NCBI GenBank assembly: GCA_036000645.1
Contig: DASYVA010000221.1
Span: forward strand, 1-40,047
Source of the DNA: Candidatus Methylomirabilis sp.
GTDB lineage: Bacteria > Methylomirabilota > Methylomirabilia > Methylomirabilales > JACPAU01
Direction of reading: 5' to 3'
DNA: 40,047 nt
Every line of letters starts with the position of its first letter. Position 1 is the stretch's first letter. The notes beneath the pieces were generated by a model. The model saw only the letters and a program-made list of their open reading frames with translations, did no database searches and was not told where the DNA came from. Position numbers and translations under genes: made by a program. Of the stretch, positions 15,656-22,989 are shown in pieces.

Positions 15656-16644
15656 GGCCGCCCGACCTCCCCGAGGAGAAGCGTCCCTCCGCTCCCTCCA
15701 GCCAGCAGGAGCAGACCCAGCGCGACCCAGGCCAGCTCCCGGACCCGCCGGAGGAGGCTCACCGCCACGCCCACTGCCGCAGGGAACCCCAGCGCCGAGA
15801 ACACGATCAGGCTTCCCCCCTCCTGCGCCCCCAGCTTGGCCGGGATGAAGAAGGCGGCGGCGCGGAAAAGCTGGTGGCCCGCCTCGAGCGCCAGTGCGGA
15901 AGCCGCCGTGACCGGCAGGTCCAGGAACCGGAGGATGAGAACGACTTCGAGGACCCCCGCCAGCCAGCCCAGCAAGTGAAAGGCCACGGAGAGGGCCCCG
16001 CGGCCCGGCCGAGCGTAGTAGGCCCGGAGGGTCTCATCGAGCGCGGCCACGGCCGCGGCCTGCTCCCGCCAGAACCGGCGGGCGAGACCGAGACGCCGGG
16101 AGAGGGCCGCCACCGAGCCGAAGAGGCCCCGGCGCTGGAGCAGGAGAAAGGTCACCACCCCGGCACCTCCCACGAGCAGGGAGAGCCCGATGCCGCGTTG
16201 GAGGGCGACCGGGAGGGCAAACGTCTGCATCGCCACCCCCAGGCCGGCGAGGAGGAAGAAGACCTCCGCCACGGCCAGGCTGGTCTTGGCCACGACCACG
16301 GAGGCCAGAGCCTGGACCGTCGGGACCCCCTCCCGCCTCAGGAGCAGGGTCTTCACCGCCTCCCCGCCCACGTCCAGGGTCGGCGTGAGGACGTTGAAGG
16401 CCTCCCCCGAGAGCCGGATGCGAAGGAGGCGCAGCAGGGGGACGCGGGGGGAGCCGGCCGGAAACGCAAACCTCCAGCCGAGGGTATCCAGGATCCAGAC
16501 CGGAAGGTAAGCCACGATGAGAACGACAACCCCCCAGCCGATGGGCTGGAGCGCCGCCAGGACCGGGCCGAAGCCGACCCGCCACAGGATCAGCCCGAGG
16601 AGGGAGAGACCCAGGAGGAAGAGCGCCCCCTTGAGGCCCCTCAT
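15652..16644 (-). CDS. HpnL-like integral membrane protein (lysylphosphatidylglycerol synthase TM / flippase-like fold)
   Basis: 330 residues, mostly hydrophobic, with seven or more membrane segments. Family hallmarks are IRLSGEAFNVLTPTLDVGGE followed by AVKTLLL, and near the end AAFFIPAKLGAQEGG with LLRRVRELAW. These match the PF03706 group, and specifically the hopanoid-cluster member HpnL (TIGR03476). PF03706 proteins are proposed flippases or lipid-headgroup transferase partners. It overlaps the CDP-alcohol phosphotransferase gene by four bases upstream and pntC by four bases downstream. It sits between the headgroup-activating and headgroup-transferring enzymes, which suits moving the finished lipid across the membrane. 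Confidence 0.78.
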   Translation of the reverse strand: MRGLKGALFLLGLSLLGLILWRVGFGPVLAALQPIGWGVVVLIVAYLPVWILDTLGWRFAFPAGSPRVPLLRLLRIRLSGEAFNVLTPTLDVGGEAVKTLLLRREGVPTVQALASVVVAKTSLAVAEVFFLLAGLGVAMQTFALPVALQRGIGLSLLVGGAGVVTFLLLQRRGLFGSVAALSRRLGLARRFWREQAAAVAALDETLRAYYARPGRGALSVAFHLLGWLAGVLEVVLILRFLDLPVTAASALALEAGHQLFRAAAFFIPAKLGAQEGGSLIVFSALGFPAAVGVAVSLLRRVRELAWVALGLLLLAGGSGGTLLLGEVGRP

Positions 16645-17279
16645 CCGCCGGGGTCCTCCAGCCCCAGGAAAACAATAGCCACCAGGTAGAGCGGCGCCCC
16701 GATGGCCGCGGCCCACAGGAGCGGCTGCGTGAGGCCCAGCAGGACGACCAGGAGGACCAACAGGGAGAAGTCCCCCGCCGCCAGCCACTGGAGGGCGCGC
16801 CGGAGCCGGGGGGCCCGGCCGGGCGCCGCCGGCAAGCGCGACGGGACCCCGAGGCGCTGCCGGGCGAAGGCGCCGAAGACCGCCGCGATGGCGAGGGCGG
16901 CGACTCCCCCAAGCCAGAGGGGCCTCACCGTACCGGTCCGCTGGCTCTCCGCCATGGCCAGGGCCGGAAACAGGAGCGTATGGACTACCACGTCCGCCCC
17001 ACGGTCGAACCAGAAGCCGGCCGGGCTCGTGAGGCCCCGGGCCCGGGCCACCTCCCCGTCGCAGTGGTCCAGGACATAGTAGCCCTGGAGGAGGAGCGCT
17101 CCCGCCAGGGCCCACCCGGTGGTGCCTGCGGCGAGACCGCCGAGGGCAGCCAGGCCCACCAGGAGGTTTCCCGCCGTCACCTGGTTCGGCGTGAGGGGGG
17201 TCTGGAGGAGCAGGCGCGTGAGAGGACGCGAGAACCACTGGGTCAGGCACTCCGGCTTGGTCGCCACGACCGTGACCAC
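16641..17279 (-). CDS. CDP-alcohol phosphatidyltransferase family enzyme
   Basis: 212 residues from GTG at 17279. The family motif is complete: DG-x2-AR-x8-G-x3-D-x3-D, seen as CDGEVARARG followed by GFWFDRGAD. Several hydrophobic helices follow. Such enzymes move a phospho-alcohol between a CMP-activated donor and an alcohol acceptor in the inner membrane. With CMP-AEP as donor it could attach 2-aminoethylphosphonate to diacylglycerol or to a hopanoid alcohol. That substrate is inferred from its neighbours, the cytidylyltransferase and the AEP transaminase. It overlaps the HpnL-like gene by four bases. Confidence 0.85.
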   Translation of the reverse strand: MVTVVATKPECLTQWFSRPLTRLLLQTPLTPNQVTAGNLLVGLAALGGLAAGTTGWALAGALLLQGYYVLDHCDGEVARARGLTSPAGFWFDRGADVVVHTLLFPALAMAESQRTGTVRPLWLGGVAALAIAAVFGAFARQRLGVPSRLPAAPGRAPRLRRALQWLAAGDFSLLVLLVVLLGLTQPLLWAAAIGAPLYLVAIVFLGLEDPGG

Positions 17280-17286
17280 TGCTCTC

Positions 17287-17850
17287 CTACCCCCCGGCCA
17301 GGTAGCCCCGGACCCGGTCGGCGATCTCCTCCGGAGGGAGCGGAACGCGCGGGAGACCCGCCGACTCCTCCGGGCTCACCTCCACCAGGAGGAAGACCGG
17401 CCCGGGCTGTCCTTGGATTTCCCGGACGGCGGCCACCAAGGCCTCCCGCTCCGCCACGCGCAGCGCCCGCCGGTATCCGCAGCCCCGCGCGACCTCCTCC
17501 AGCGGGACCTGCCGCGAATGGGTGGGCTGGCTCCCCGTGGAGCCGTAGGTCCCGTTGTCGAGGACCACGTGGAGGAAGTTCCGGGGGCCCTCGGCGGCCA
17601 CCATCGCCAGCGTCCCGAGGCCCATGAAAACGTTCCCGTCCCCGTCGAGGACGACCACCCGCTTCTCCGGGCGCGCGAGCGCCACCCCGAGTCCGATGGA
17701 GGCGGCGAGCCCCATGGAGCCGATCATGTAGAAGTTGCCGGGCCGATCCCCCACGGCGAACGACTCCCGGCAGATCGCCCCGTTGGCGTGAACGACCACC
17801 TCGTCGGTGAGCACGGCCCGGACGGCGGCAACGGCCTCGGCCCGGGTCAC
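17287..17850 (-). CDS. phosphonopyruvate/sulfopyruvate decarboxylase, TPP-binding (beta) subunit
   Basis: 187 residues from GTG at 17850. It holds the thiamine-diphosphate domain: GSMGLAASIGLGVALA, then LDGDGNVFMGLGTL with the downstream LDNGTYGSTGSQ that completes the GDG-N Mg/TPP motif. It matches the C-terminal half of phosphonopyruvate decarboxylase (Ppd) and the ComE subunit of sulfopyruvate decarboxylase. It overlaps the alpha-subunit gene by four bases (GTGA), so the two should form one enzyme. Neighbouring AEP genes favour phosphonopyruvate; sulfopyruvate remains possible. Bacterial Ppd is usually a single chain of about 380 residues, so the split is a point of interest. Confidence 0.82.
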   Translation of the reverse strand: MTRAEAVAAVRAVLTDEVVVHANGAICRESFAVGDRPGNFYMIGSMGLAASIGLGVALARPEKRVVVLDGDGNVFMGLGTLAMVAAEGPRNFLHVVLDNGTYGSTGSQPTHSRQVPLEEVARGCGYRRALRVAEREALVAAVREIQGQPGPVFLLVEVSPEESAGLPRVPLPPEEIADRVRGYLAGG

Positions 17851-18332
17851 GCCACCATCCCCCGCCGGATGAGGAGAGCGGCCGGCAACCGCTCCTCCCG
17901 GCAGACCCTCGCCATGACGGCGCAGTCCTCCACGTAGGTGGCTTCCCCCACGATCCGGTAGGGGATCCGCACGGTCTCCAGGAGTCGGGGGGTGATCTCC
18001 CCCATGACCCAGTGCTCCGGTGCGTCTTCTATCTGATAGCCCCGCAGGCTGACGACGAGGAGCACGGGAATCCGGTAGATGAGGTTCAGCGAGGCCAGCG
18101 CGTTCAGGGAGACCCCCAGGCCCGAGTTCTGCATCAGGGCGACGGGCCGGCGCCCGGCGAGGTAGGCCCCGGCGGCCAGACCGATCGCCACGTCCTCCCG
18201 GACCGCGGCCCGGTAGCCTTCCGCCTGCAGGCGATCGAGGATCGCCGTCAGAAACGAGCAGGGGACGCCGGTGAAGAAGTCAAATCCGTGGCGCTTCAGC
18301 TCGCCCACGAAGGCGGCCCCCGGGACGCTCAT
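17847..18332 (-). CDS. phosphonopyruvate/sulfopyruvate decarboxylase, pyrimidine-binding (alpha) subunit
   Basis: 161 residues. It corresponds to the N-terminal TPP-pyrimidine domain: FDFFTGVPCSFL (substrate/phosphonate-side loop), VREDVAIGLAAGAYLAG with the conserved cofactor-activating Glu, and LMQNSGLGVSLNALASLN. It resembles ComD and the N-terminal half of Ppd. It starts by a four-base overlap (ATGA) with the unrecognised gene before it and ends by overlap with the beta subunit. The predicted reaction is decarboxylation of 3-phosphonopyruvate to phosphonoacetaldehyde, which pulls the unfavourable PEP mutase equilibrium forward. Confidence 0.82.
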   Translation of the reverse strand: MSVPGAAFVGELKRHGFDFFTGVPCSFLTAILDRLQAEGYRAAVREDVAIGLAAGAYLAGRRPVALMQNSGLGVSLNALASLNLIYRIPVLLVVSLRGYQIEDAPEHWVMGEITPRLLETVRIPYRIVGEATYVEDCAVMARVCREERLPAALLIRRGMVA

Positions 18333-19276
18333 GCCCGCCCCCGCCTCCACCCGAAGCGGGCGGCCGCCGCGCGGAGGATCCCCGCCTCCAGGCGGCGCAG
18401 GAACCGGTGCTCCCGGTCGGCGTGGACCACCTGGACGCACCCCAGGTACCGGAGGTAGAGCTGGACCCCCTTCTCGACGGCGGCGTGCTCGATGCCGGGG
18501 CACAGCGCCCCGAGCCGCTCGATCATGGCCTTCACGAGGGCCACGGGCTGCAGGGGTTTGCCGTCCTGCTCCAGCATCCGGCGTCGGATGACCGGGTCGG
18601 GCTCGTCGGCGGCGGGGACCGCGAGGTCCCAGAGGTCGCGCGCCGTGAGGAGCGCCCGCCGGAACGCCTCCGCCTCGGGGTGCCCGGGGCGGGCGAAGAC
18701 GCCCGTGAACTCGAAGTAATCTACCGCCTCCACGAACGCGACCTGCTGCGCGGCCATGGGGGAGAAGGGGAGAAACGGCATGGGAGGATACGTGTACGTC
18801 AGGAAGTAGGTATGGCTGAGGAAGGCCACCGCGGCGGCCATTCGGTCCGTGCTCACCTCCAGGATTCCCGGGCCCAGGGAGGGAACGGCCCGGTCCAGCT
18901 CCGCGAAGAACGTCTCCAGGTCCTCGAGCAGGCGGCTGACGCAGTAGTGGCGGTTCCCGGCCTCGCGGACCGCTCCCTTCTCCGTCGGCCGGCCCGCCCG
19001 GAGGCGGTCCCGCTCGGCCGCCAGATCGGCCAGGGCGGGGGCCAGGGCGGTCCGGAGGGCGGCGAAGTCGCGCGTCCTCGCCTCGGGGCGCCTCAGGATC
19101 TCGATCGCCGCATCAATGATCGTCGGCTGATACAGGAGAATATTGGCGAACTGCCGGTGGTAGTGGGCGGGCCTCACGTCCATCTCCGGGAGGACAGCGT
19201 AGAGCGCGCCCCCTTCGGGGAGGTTGCAGGCCTCCAGGAGGCGACCGGCGAGGACGAGGTGCGTCGTGAGGTCCAT
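18329..19276 (-). CDS. unrecognised protein B, paralogue of the adjacent protein A
   Basis: 315 residues; no family recognised with confidence. It is a clear paralogue of the next gene upstream (19291-20220). Shared features are THLVLAGRLLEAC at the N-terminus, YAVLPEMD, HYHRQ (H38, H40), RTRDF, STDR near 142 with SHTYF following, and AVEKGVQLYLRYLG near the C-terminus. The set of H6, D33, H38, H40 and H155 looks like a metal site in a helical fold, loosely recalling zinc-dependent phospholipase C-like (PF00882) proteins. Relative to the paralogue, two candidate ligands differ (N45 for His, L159 for Asp). No signal peptide is evident. The gene overlaps the decarboxylase alpha gene by four bases, so it belongs with the phosphonate steps. 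Confidence 0.7.
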   Translation of the reverse strand: MDLTTHLVLAGRLLEACNLPEGGALYAVLPEMDVRPAHYHRQFANILLYQPTIIDAAIEILRRPEARTRDFAALRTALAPALADLAAERDRLRAGRPTEKGAVREAGNRHYCVSRLLEDLETFFAELDRAVPSLGPGILEVSTDRMAAAVAFLSHTYFLTYTYPPMPFLPFSPMAAQQVAFVEAVDYFEFTGVFARPGHPEAEAFRRALLTARDLWDLAVPAADEPDPVIRRRMLEQDGKPLQPVALVKAMIERLGALCPGIEHAAVEKGVQLYLRYLGCVQVVHADREHRFLRRLEAGILRAAAARFGWRRGRA

Positions 19277-19290
19277 GAAAACCCCGCGCC

Positions 19291-20220
19291 TCAGTTCCGG
19301 GGGAAGAGGGTCCGGACCCGCTCCCGGATCTCGGCCTCGAGCGCCCGGCAGAAGCGGAGCTCCCGGTCCGATGGGACGACCTGCGCGAGGCCGATCGTCG
19401 CCAGGAAGTTCCGGATCGCCATCTCCACGCTCGCGGGGGAGATGCCCGGGGCCAGCGCCCCCAGCCGCTGGATCATCGCCTTGATGAGGGCGGCTGCATC
19501 GTAGGGAGGACTCCCCTCGGCGGCTTTTGCGCCGCGGCCGCCCCCCTCGGCCTCCTCCTCACCCGGGAACGCCCGCCGCCAGACGTCGCTGTCATGCATG
19601 GCGCGGCGGAACGGGCGGATCACGTCCGGGCGGTAGAAGGACGCCTTGTACTCCAGGTAGTCAATGCTCGCGAAGAGGTCCCAGTGGGCCGAGTAGTTGG
19701 CGGCAAGGGGGAGAAACACGCCCACCGGATTGTTGAAGGTGTCGAAGTAGGTGTGGCTGACCAGGCTGAGGGAGGCCGCCAGCCGGTCGGTGCTGATCTC
19801 AGCGGCTTCCGGCCCCAGCACCTTCACCGCGCCGGCCAGCTCCGTCGTGATGAAGTGCTCCGCATCCTCGGCGATCCGGCGGGTGAAATAGGCCCGGTTG
19901 CGGGCCTCCAGCTTCTCGAAGGGGGAGGCGGTGGGATCCGTCTGCGCGGCCGCGGCGGCCGCCTCCAAGTCGGTCACGACGGCAGCCATCCGCCGCCGGA
20001 GGGCGGGGAAGTCCCGGGTGCGGCACTCCGGCGTGGCGAAGATGTCGCCGGCGATCTCGACCATCAGGGGCTGATTGGCCAGCAGGTGAGCGTACTGCCG
20101 GTGGTAGTGGATCGGCTCGATGTCGATGACCGGCAGGACGGAGTAGATCGCCGCGCCCTTCGGGAGGGCGCACGCCTCCAGGAGCTTCCCGGCTAAAACG
20201 ATGTGGGTCTCCCAGTCCAC
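19291..20220 (-). CDS. unrecognised protein A, paralogue of protein B
   Basis: 309 residues from GTG at 20220. The family is not recognised. Conserved with its neighbour are THIVLAGKLLEAC, YSVLPVID, HYHRQYAH (H38, H40, H45), RTRDF, ISTDRLAAS, SHTYFDTF (H156, D160) and MIQRLGALAPGI. It retains all the candidate metal-binding residues, so of the pair it is the likelier catalyst. A Gly/Glu-rich stretch around EEEAEGGGRG separates the main body from the C-terminal helix. It lies 19 bases after hpnG and 14 before protein B. A heteromeric helical metal-dependent hydrolase or lipid-modifying enzyme is my guess, with low certainty. Confidence 0.7.
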   Translation of the reverse strand: MDWETHIVLAGKLLEACALPKGAAIYSVLPVIDIEPIHYHRQYAHLLANQPLMVEIAGDIFATPECRTRDFPALRRRMAAVVTDLEAAAAAAQTDPTASPFEKLEARNRAYFTRRIAEDAEHFITTELAGAVKVLGPEAAEISTDRLAASLSLVSHTYFDTFNNPVGVFLPLAANYSAHWDLFASIDYLEYKASFYRPDVIRPFRRAMHDSDVWRRAFPGEEEAEGGGRGAKAAEGSPPYDAAALIKAMIQRLGALAPGISPASVEMAIRNFLATIGLAQVVPSDRELRFCRALEAEIRERVRTLFPRN

Positions 20221-20239
20221 GACACCCCACCCTTCTGCC

Positions 20240-21112
20240 TCAGCCCTGCGGCTCGGCCAACATGCTGGCCAGGACTCTCCCCAGGGCGCCGAGCGCCCGC
20301 CTCCCCCTTCCGGCCAGAGCCAGGAGCGAAACCGCCAGGATCGGCCTCCTCAAGAGGAGCGCGAGGAAGCGCCCGCTCCCCATGTCCCCCCCGGGCCCGA
20401 TCAGCCCCGGGAGGGAGCGCGGGAGCCGGTCTTCCGGTCCGTCCAGGACGACCCGCACGGCGGCGAAGAGCAACCCCCGCCCGGCCGCGAGACGGGAGAG
20501 GGGACCGCTCTCCATGTCCACCGCCACCGCCCCCGTCGCGGCCGCCGCCCGCTTCTCCTCCACGCCCAGAAGTAAGCGAGGGCTCCACAGGAGGGGACCC
20601 CCCAGGACCGGGATCCCGGCCTCGGCCGCCGCCCGGCCCGCCAGTGCCACCCACCCGGCATGGCACGGCGACTTTCCACCGTCCGCATCCTGGACCGCCG
20701 TGGCCACCACCACCGTCCCGGGCGCTGCCGCAGGCGCGAGGCCGCCGCACAGCCCCACGCTCAGCAGCGCGGTGACGGAACTCGGCACTCCGGGGGGAGG
20801 AAGGGCGGGCGGGCGGGCCACGCCCACTCCCACCTGGATCAGGACGATCCGCGGACCCGGGTGCGCCTCCTGCCGGCGCCCCGGCGCGCACCCGACCGAC
20901 TGGCCCAGGAGGCGGGCCTCGAACGCCGTCGCCGCGCAGAGGAGGACGGTCGGGCCGGAGCCTCCCCCTAGTCCCGGGCCAACTAACTTCGCCTCACTTC
21001 GTTCTCGGTCGTCGGCGGTCCTCAACGTACAAACCGCGTACGCCTCCGGCCGCCTCCTCCCTCGGGCCTCATGATGCTCGTCATTTGGCCCGGCACCCCG
21101 GCCGTCGAGCAT
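20240..21112 (-). CDS. hpnG: HpnG-like nucleoside phosphorylase (adenosylhopane side-chain processing)
   Basis: The recognisable domain starts at TVLLCAATAFEARLLGQ (near base 20955) and includes LLSVGLCGGLAPAAAPG, the catalytic-type VDMES and AAVRVVLDG. This is the PNP/MTA-SAH nucleosidase superfamily; in hopanoid clusters HpnG removes adenine from adenosylhopane to give ribosylhopane. The start is unclear. ATG at 21112, TTG at 21121 or TTG at 21025 are the in-frame options, none has a good ribosome-binding site, and the first 50 or so residues are Arg/Gly-rich and unlike the family. HpnH lies just upstream, as expected for consecutive steps. Confidence 0.8.
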   Translation of the reverse strand: MLDGRGAGPNDEHHEARGRRRPEAYAVCTLRTADDRERSEAKLVGPGLGGGSGPTVLLCAATAFEARLLGQSVGCAPGRRQEAHPGPRIVLIQVGVGVARPPALPPPGVPSSVTALLSVGLCGGLAPAAAPGTVVVATAVQDADGGKSPCHAGWVALAGRAAAEAGIPVLGGPLLWSPRLLLGVEEKRAAAATGAVAVDMESGPLSRLAAGRGLLFAAVRVVLDGPEDRLPRSLPGLIGPGGDMGSGRFLALLLRRPILAVSLLALAGRGRRALGALGRVLASMLAEPQG

Positions 21113-21136
21113 GAGGGACAATTCGCTGCAGTAGCA

Positions 21137-22138
21137 CTAGGAGAGGAAGCTCCACTTGAACATCTTCCAGGTGTCCCTCAGGCTCTCGCCCGCCGCCTGG
21201 ATCGCACTCGCCTCATACCCACAGTGGACCATGCACTGGGCGCAGCGGGGGTCCCGCCCCGTCCCGTACTTCTCCCAGGGGGTGTCCTGGATGAGACCCT
21301 GGAAGGTCTTGTGGTGGGCGTCGGTGATGAGGTAGCACGGCCCCTTCCACCCGTTCGGGTTGCGGGTGGGGTTGGCCCAGGCGGTGCACTGGAGCTCCTT
21401 CTCCCCCCGAAGGAAATCCCAGTAGACGGGGGTATTCCCGAGGCTGAGGTCCTTCACCCCCTCCCAGATGATCCGGAAGGTCTCCTTGATCTTCTCCCGC
21501 TCCAGGAAGATGTCGGCCTTCACGGCCGTGTAGGAGAATCCCGGGGAGAGGAGCATCCCCTCCACCCCGAGACCCTGGAGGTACCGGCACAGCTCGATGA
21601 TCTCCTGGGGGTCCGACTCCTTGAAGACCGTGGTGTTGGTGCAGACCCGGTAGCCGTCCTGCTTGGCGGCGATCAGGGCGTCGGTGGCGCGCTGGAAAGC
21701 CCCGGGGAGGTTCATGACCATGTCGTGGGTCTTCGCCAGTCCGTCCAGGTGGATATTGAAAATCAAGTGCGCGTCCTTCGGGTAGCGGTCCAGCGTCCGC
21801 TTCAGGGTGAGCGCGTTCGTGCAGAGGTAGACGAAGCGCTCCCGGGCGACGCAGCCCTTCACCAGGTCCGCGATGTGCGGATAGATCGTCGGCTCCCCGC
21901 CGCAGATGGAGACCACCGGCGCCGGGCACTCGTCCACGGCGGCCAGGCACTCCTCCAGGCTCATGTTCAGGTGCATGGTGTCGGCGTACTCCCGGATTCG
22001 GCCGCAGCCGTCGCAGGAGACGTTGCAGCGGTGCGTGGGCTCCAGCATCAGGACCCATGGGTACTTCTCTGCGCCGTTCCTGCGCATCCGGGTCAGGTAG
22101 CGCATGACGGCCACTTTCTGGCTGAGCGGGACGCTCAT
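21137..22138 (-). CDS. hpnH: adenosyl-hopene transferase HpnH (radical SAM)
   Basis: 333 residues. The radical SAM cluster motif is C38-NVS-C42-DG-C45, preceded by LEPTHRCN. Further family features are SICGGEPTIYPHI, YLCTNALTLKR, NIHLDGLAKTHD, CTNTTVF and the C-terminal cysteines in CAQCMVHCGYEASA. HpnH adds a 5'-deoxyadenosyl radical to diploptene, the first step toward C35 extended hopanoids. It overlaps the preceding carotenoid-type gene by four bases (ATGA). With the cyclase and hpnG the sequence squalene to diploptene to adenosylhopane to ribosylhopane is covered. Confidence 0.95.
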   Translation of the reverse strand: MSVPLSQKVAVMRYLTRMRRNGAEKYPWVLMLEPTHRCNVSCDGCGRIREYADTMHLNMSLEECLAAVDECPAPVVSICGGEPTIYPHIADLVKGCVARERFVYLCTNALTLKRTLDRYPKDAHLIFNIHLDGLAKTHDMVMNLPGAFQRATDALIAAKQDGYRVCTNTTVFKESDPQEIIELCRYLQGLGVEGMLLSPGFSYTAVKADIFLEREKIKETFRIIWEGVKDLSLGNTPVYWDFLRGEKELQCTAWANPTRNPNGWKGPCYLITDAHHKTFQGLIQDTPWEKYGTGRDPRCAQCMVHCGYEASAIQAAGESLRDTWKMFKWSFLS

Positions 22139-22989
22139 CGCCGCACCTCCCATCCTGGCCCGCCGGCCGCCCGCGCCGCGCTCCCGGCCCCGAGGCGGGG
22201 AGCGGCGACCCCCAGGCGCGACGCAGCGGCAAGGCCCAGGCATCCGGTGACCCCGGTGCTCACAGCGCAGAGCCGCCACAGGCCGATGCCGGCGGTGACG
22301 GCCAGGTTGAAGGCGAGAACGAGGCCGAACAGCGTGGGTCCGTACAGCCCCTGGTACGGCCAGCTCCGGGCCCATTCGGGAGCGGCCCGGGGACCCGCAC
22401 GCCGGTCGCACCAGGCGTTCAGCCCGAGACCCACGAGCCCCACCAGGAACCAGCCGGCGAAATTGGCGAGCGGCACGCCGAAGTAGATCCCGCCCTCGGG
22501 GTACCGGTAGATCTGCCCCAGGAACCAGTCCTCCCCCTGCAGGGCGACGGGATCAATGACGACATCGGCGAGCATGAACAGGGTTGCCCCCAGGAGGACC
22601 GCCCCCCTCGCCCCGCCGGCCGGGAAGAGCGGGGGCACCCCCTCCCGCCACGCCCGCAAGGCCGTCCCCCGGGGCGCCCGGTACAGCCGCGCCAGGCTGG
22701 CCGCCCCGTAGGCCAGGAAGATGAAAGAGAGGGAATCCATGACGGGGACATTGCTCAGGTAGAGCTCCTTTCCGATCGTCGCCCCCGTGTACTCATAGAA
22801 TCCGAACGGGACCCCGATCCGGGTCGAGGCGAACTCGGCCAGGAAGGCCGTGGCCCATACGATCCCCGCGAACCGAAGCGCCCGCCGGAGCCCCTGCTCC
22901 GCGGCGGCAGCCACGAGGGCGAGCCCCAGGAAAAGGAAGACGTAGGGCCGGAGGACCAGAGTTCCCCACAGGAGCCCGACCCCTTCCAT
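22135..22989 (-). CDS. carotenoid biosynthesis (DUF422/CruF-like) membrane protein
   Basis: 284 residues with about seven hydrophobic helices. Family motifs are AEFASTRIGVPFGFYEYT, SNVPVMDSLSFIFLAYGA, LADVVIDPVA and YFGVPLANFAGWFLVG. These match PF04240, which includes CruF and bacterioruberin hydratases that add water to carotenoid end groups. No other carotenoid gene is in the window. Its position between squalene-hopene cyclase and hpnH (one-base overlap TGATG before, four-base overlap after) suggests it acts on a hopanoid or another triterpenoid. That is inference from context; hydration of a terminal isoprenoid double bond would be chemically analogous. Confidence 0.82.
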   Translation of the reverse strand: MEGVGLLWGTLVLRPYVFLFLGLALVAAAAEQGLRRALRFAGIVWATAFLAEFASTRIGVPFGFYEYTGATIGKELYLSNVPVMDSLSFIFLAYGAASLARLYRAPRGTALRAWREGVPPLFPAGGARGAVLLGATLFMLADVVIDPVALQGEDWFLGQIYRYPEGGIYFGVPLANFAGWFLVGLVGLGLNAWCDRRAGPRAAPEWARSWPYQGLYGPTLFGLVLAFNLAVTAGIGLWRLCAVSTGVTGCLGLAAASRLGVAAPRLGAGSAARAAGGPGWEVRR

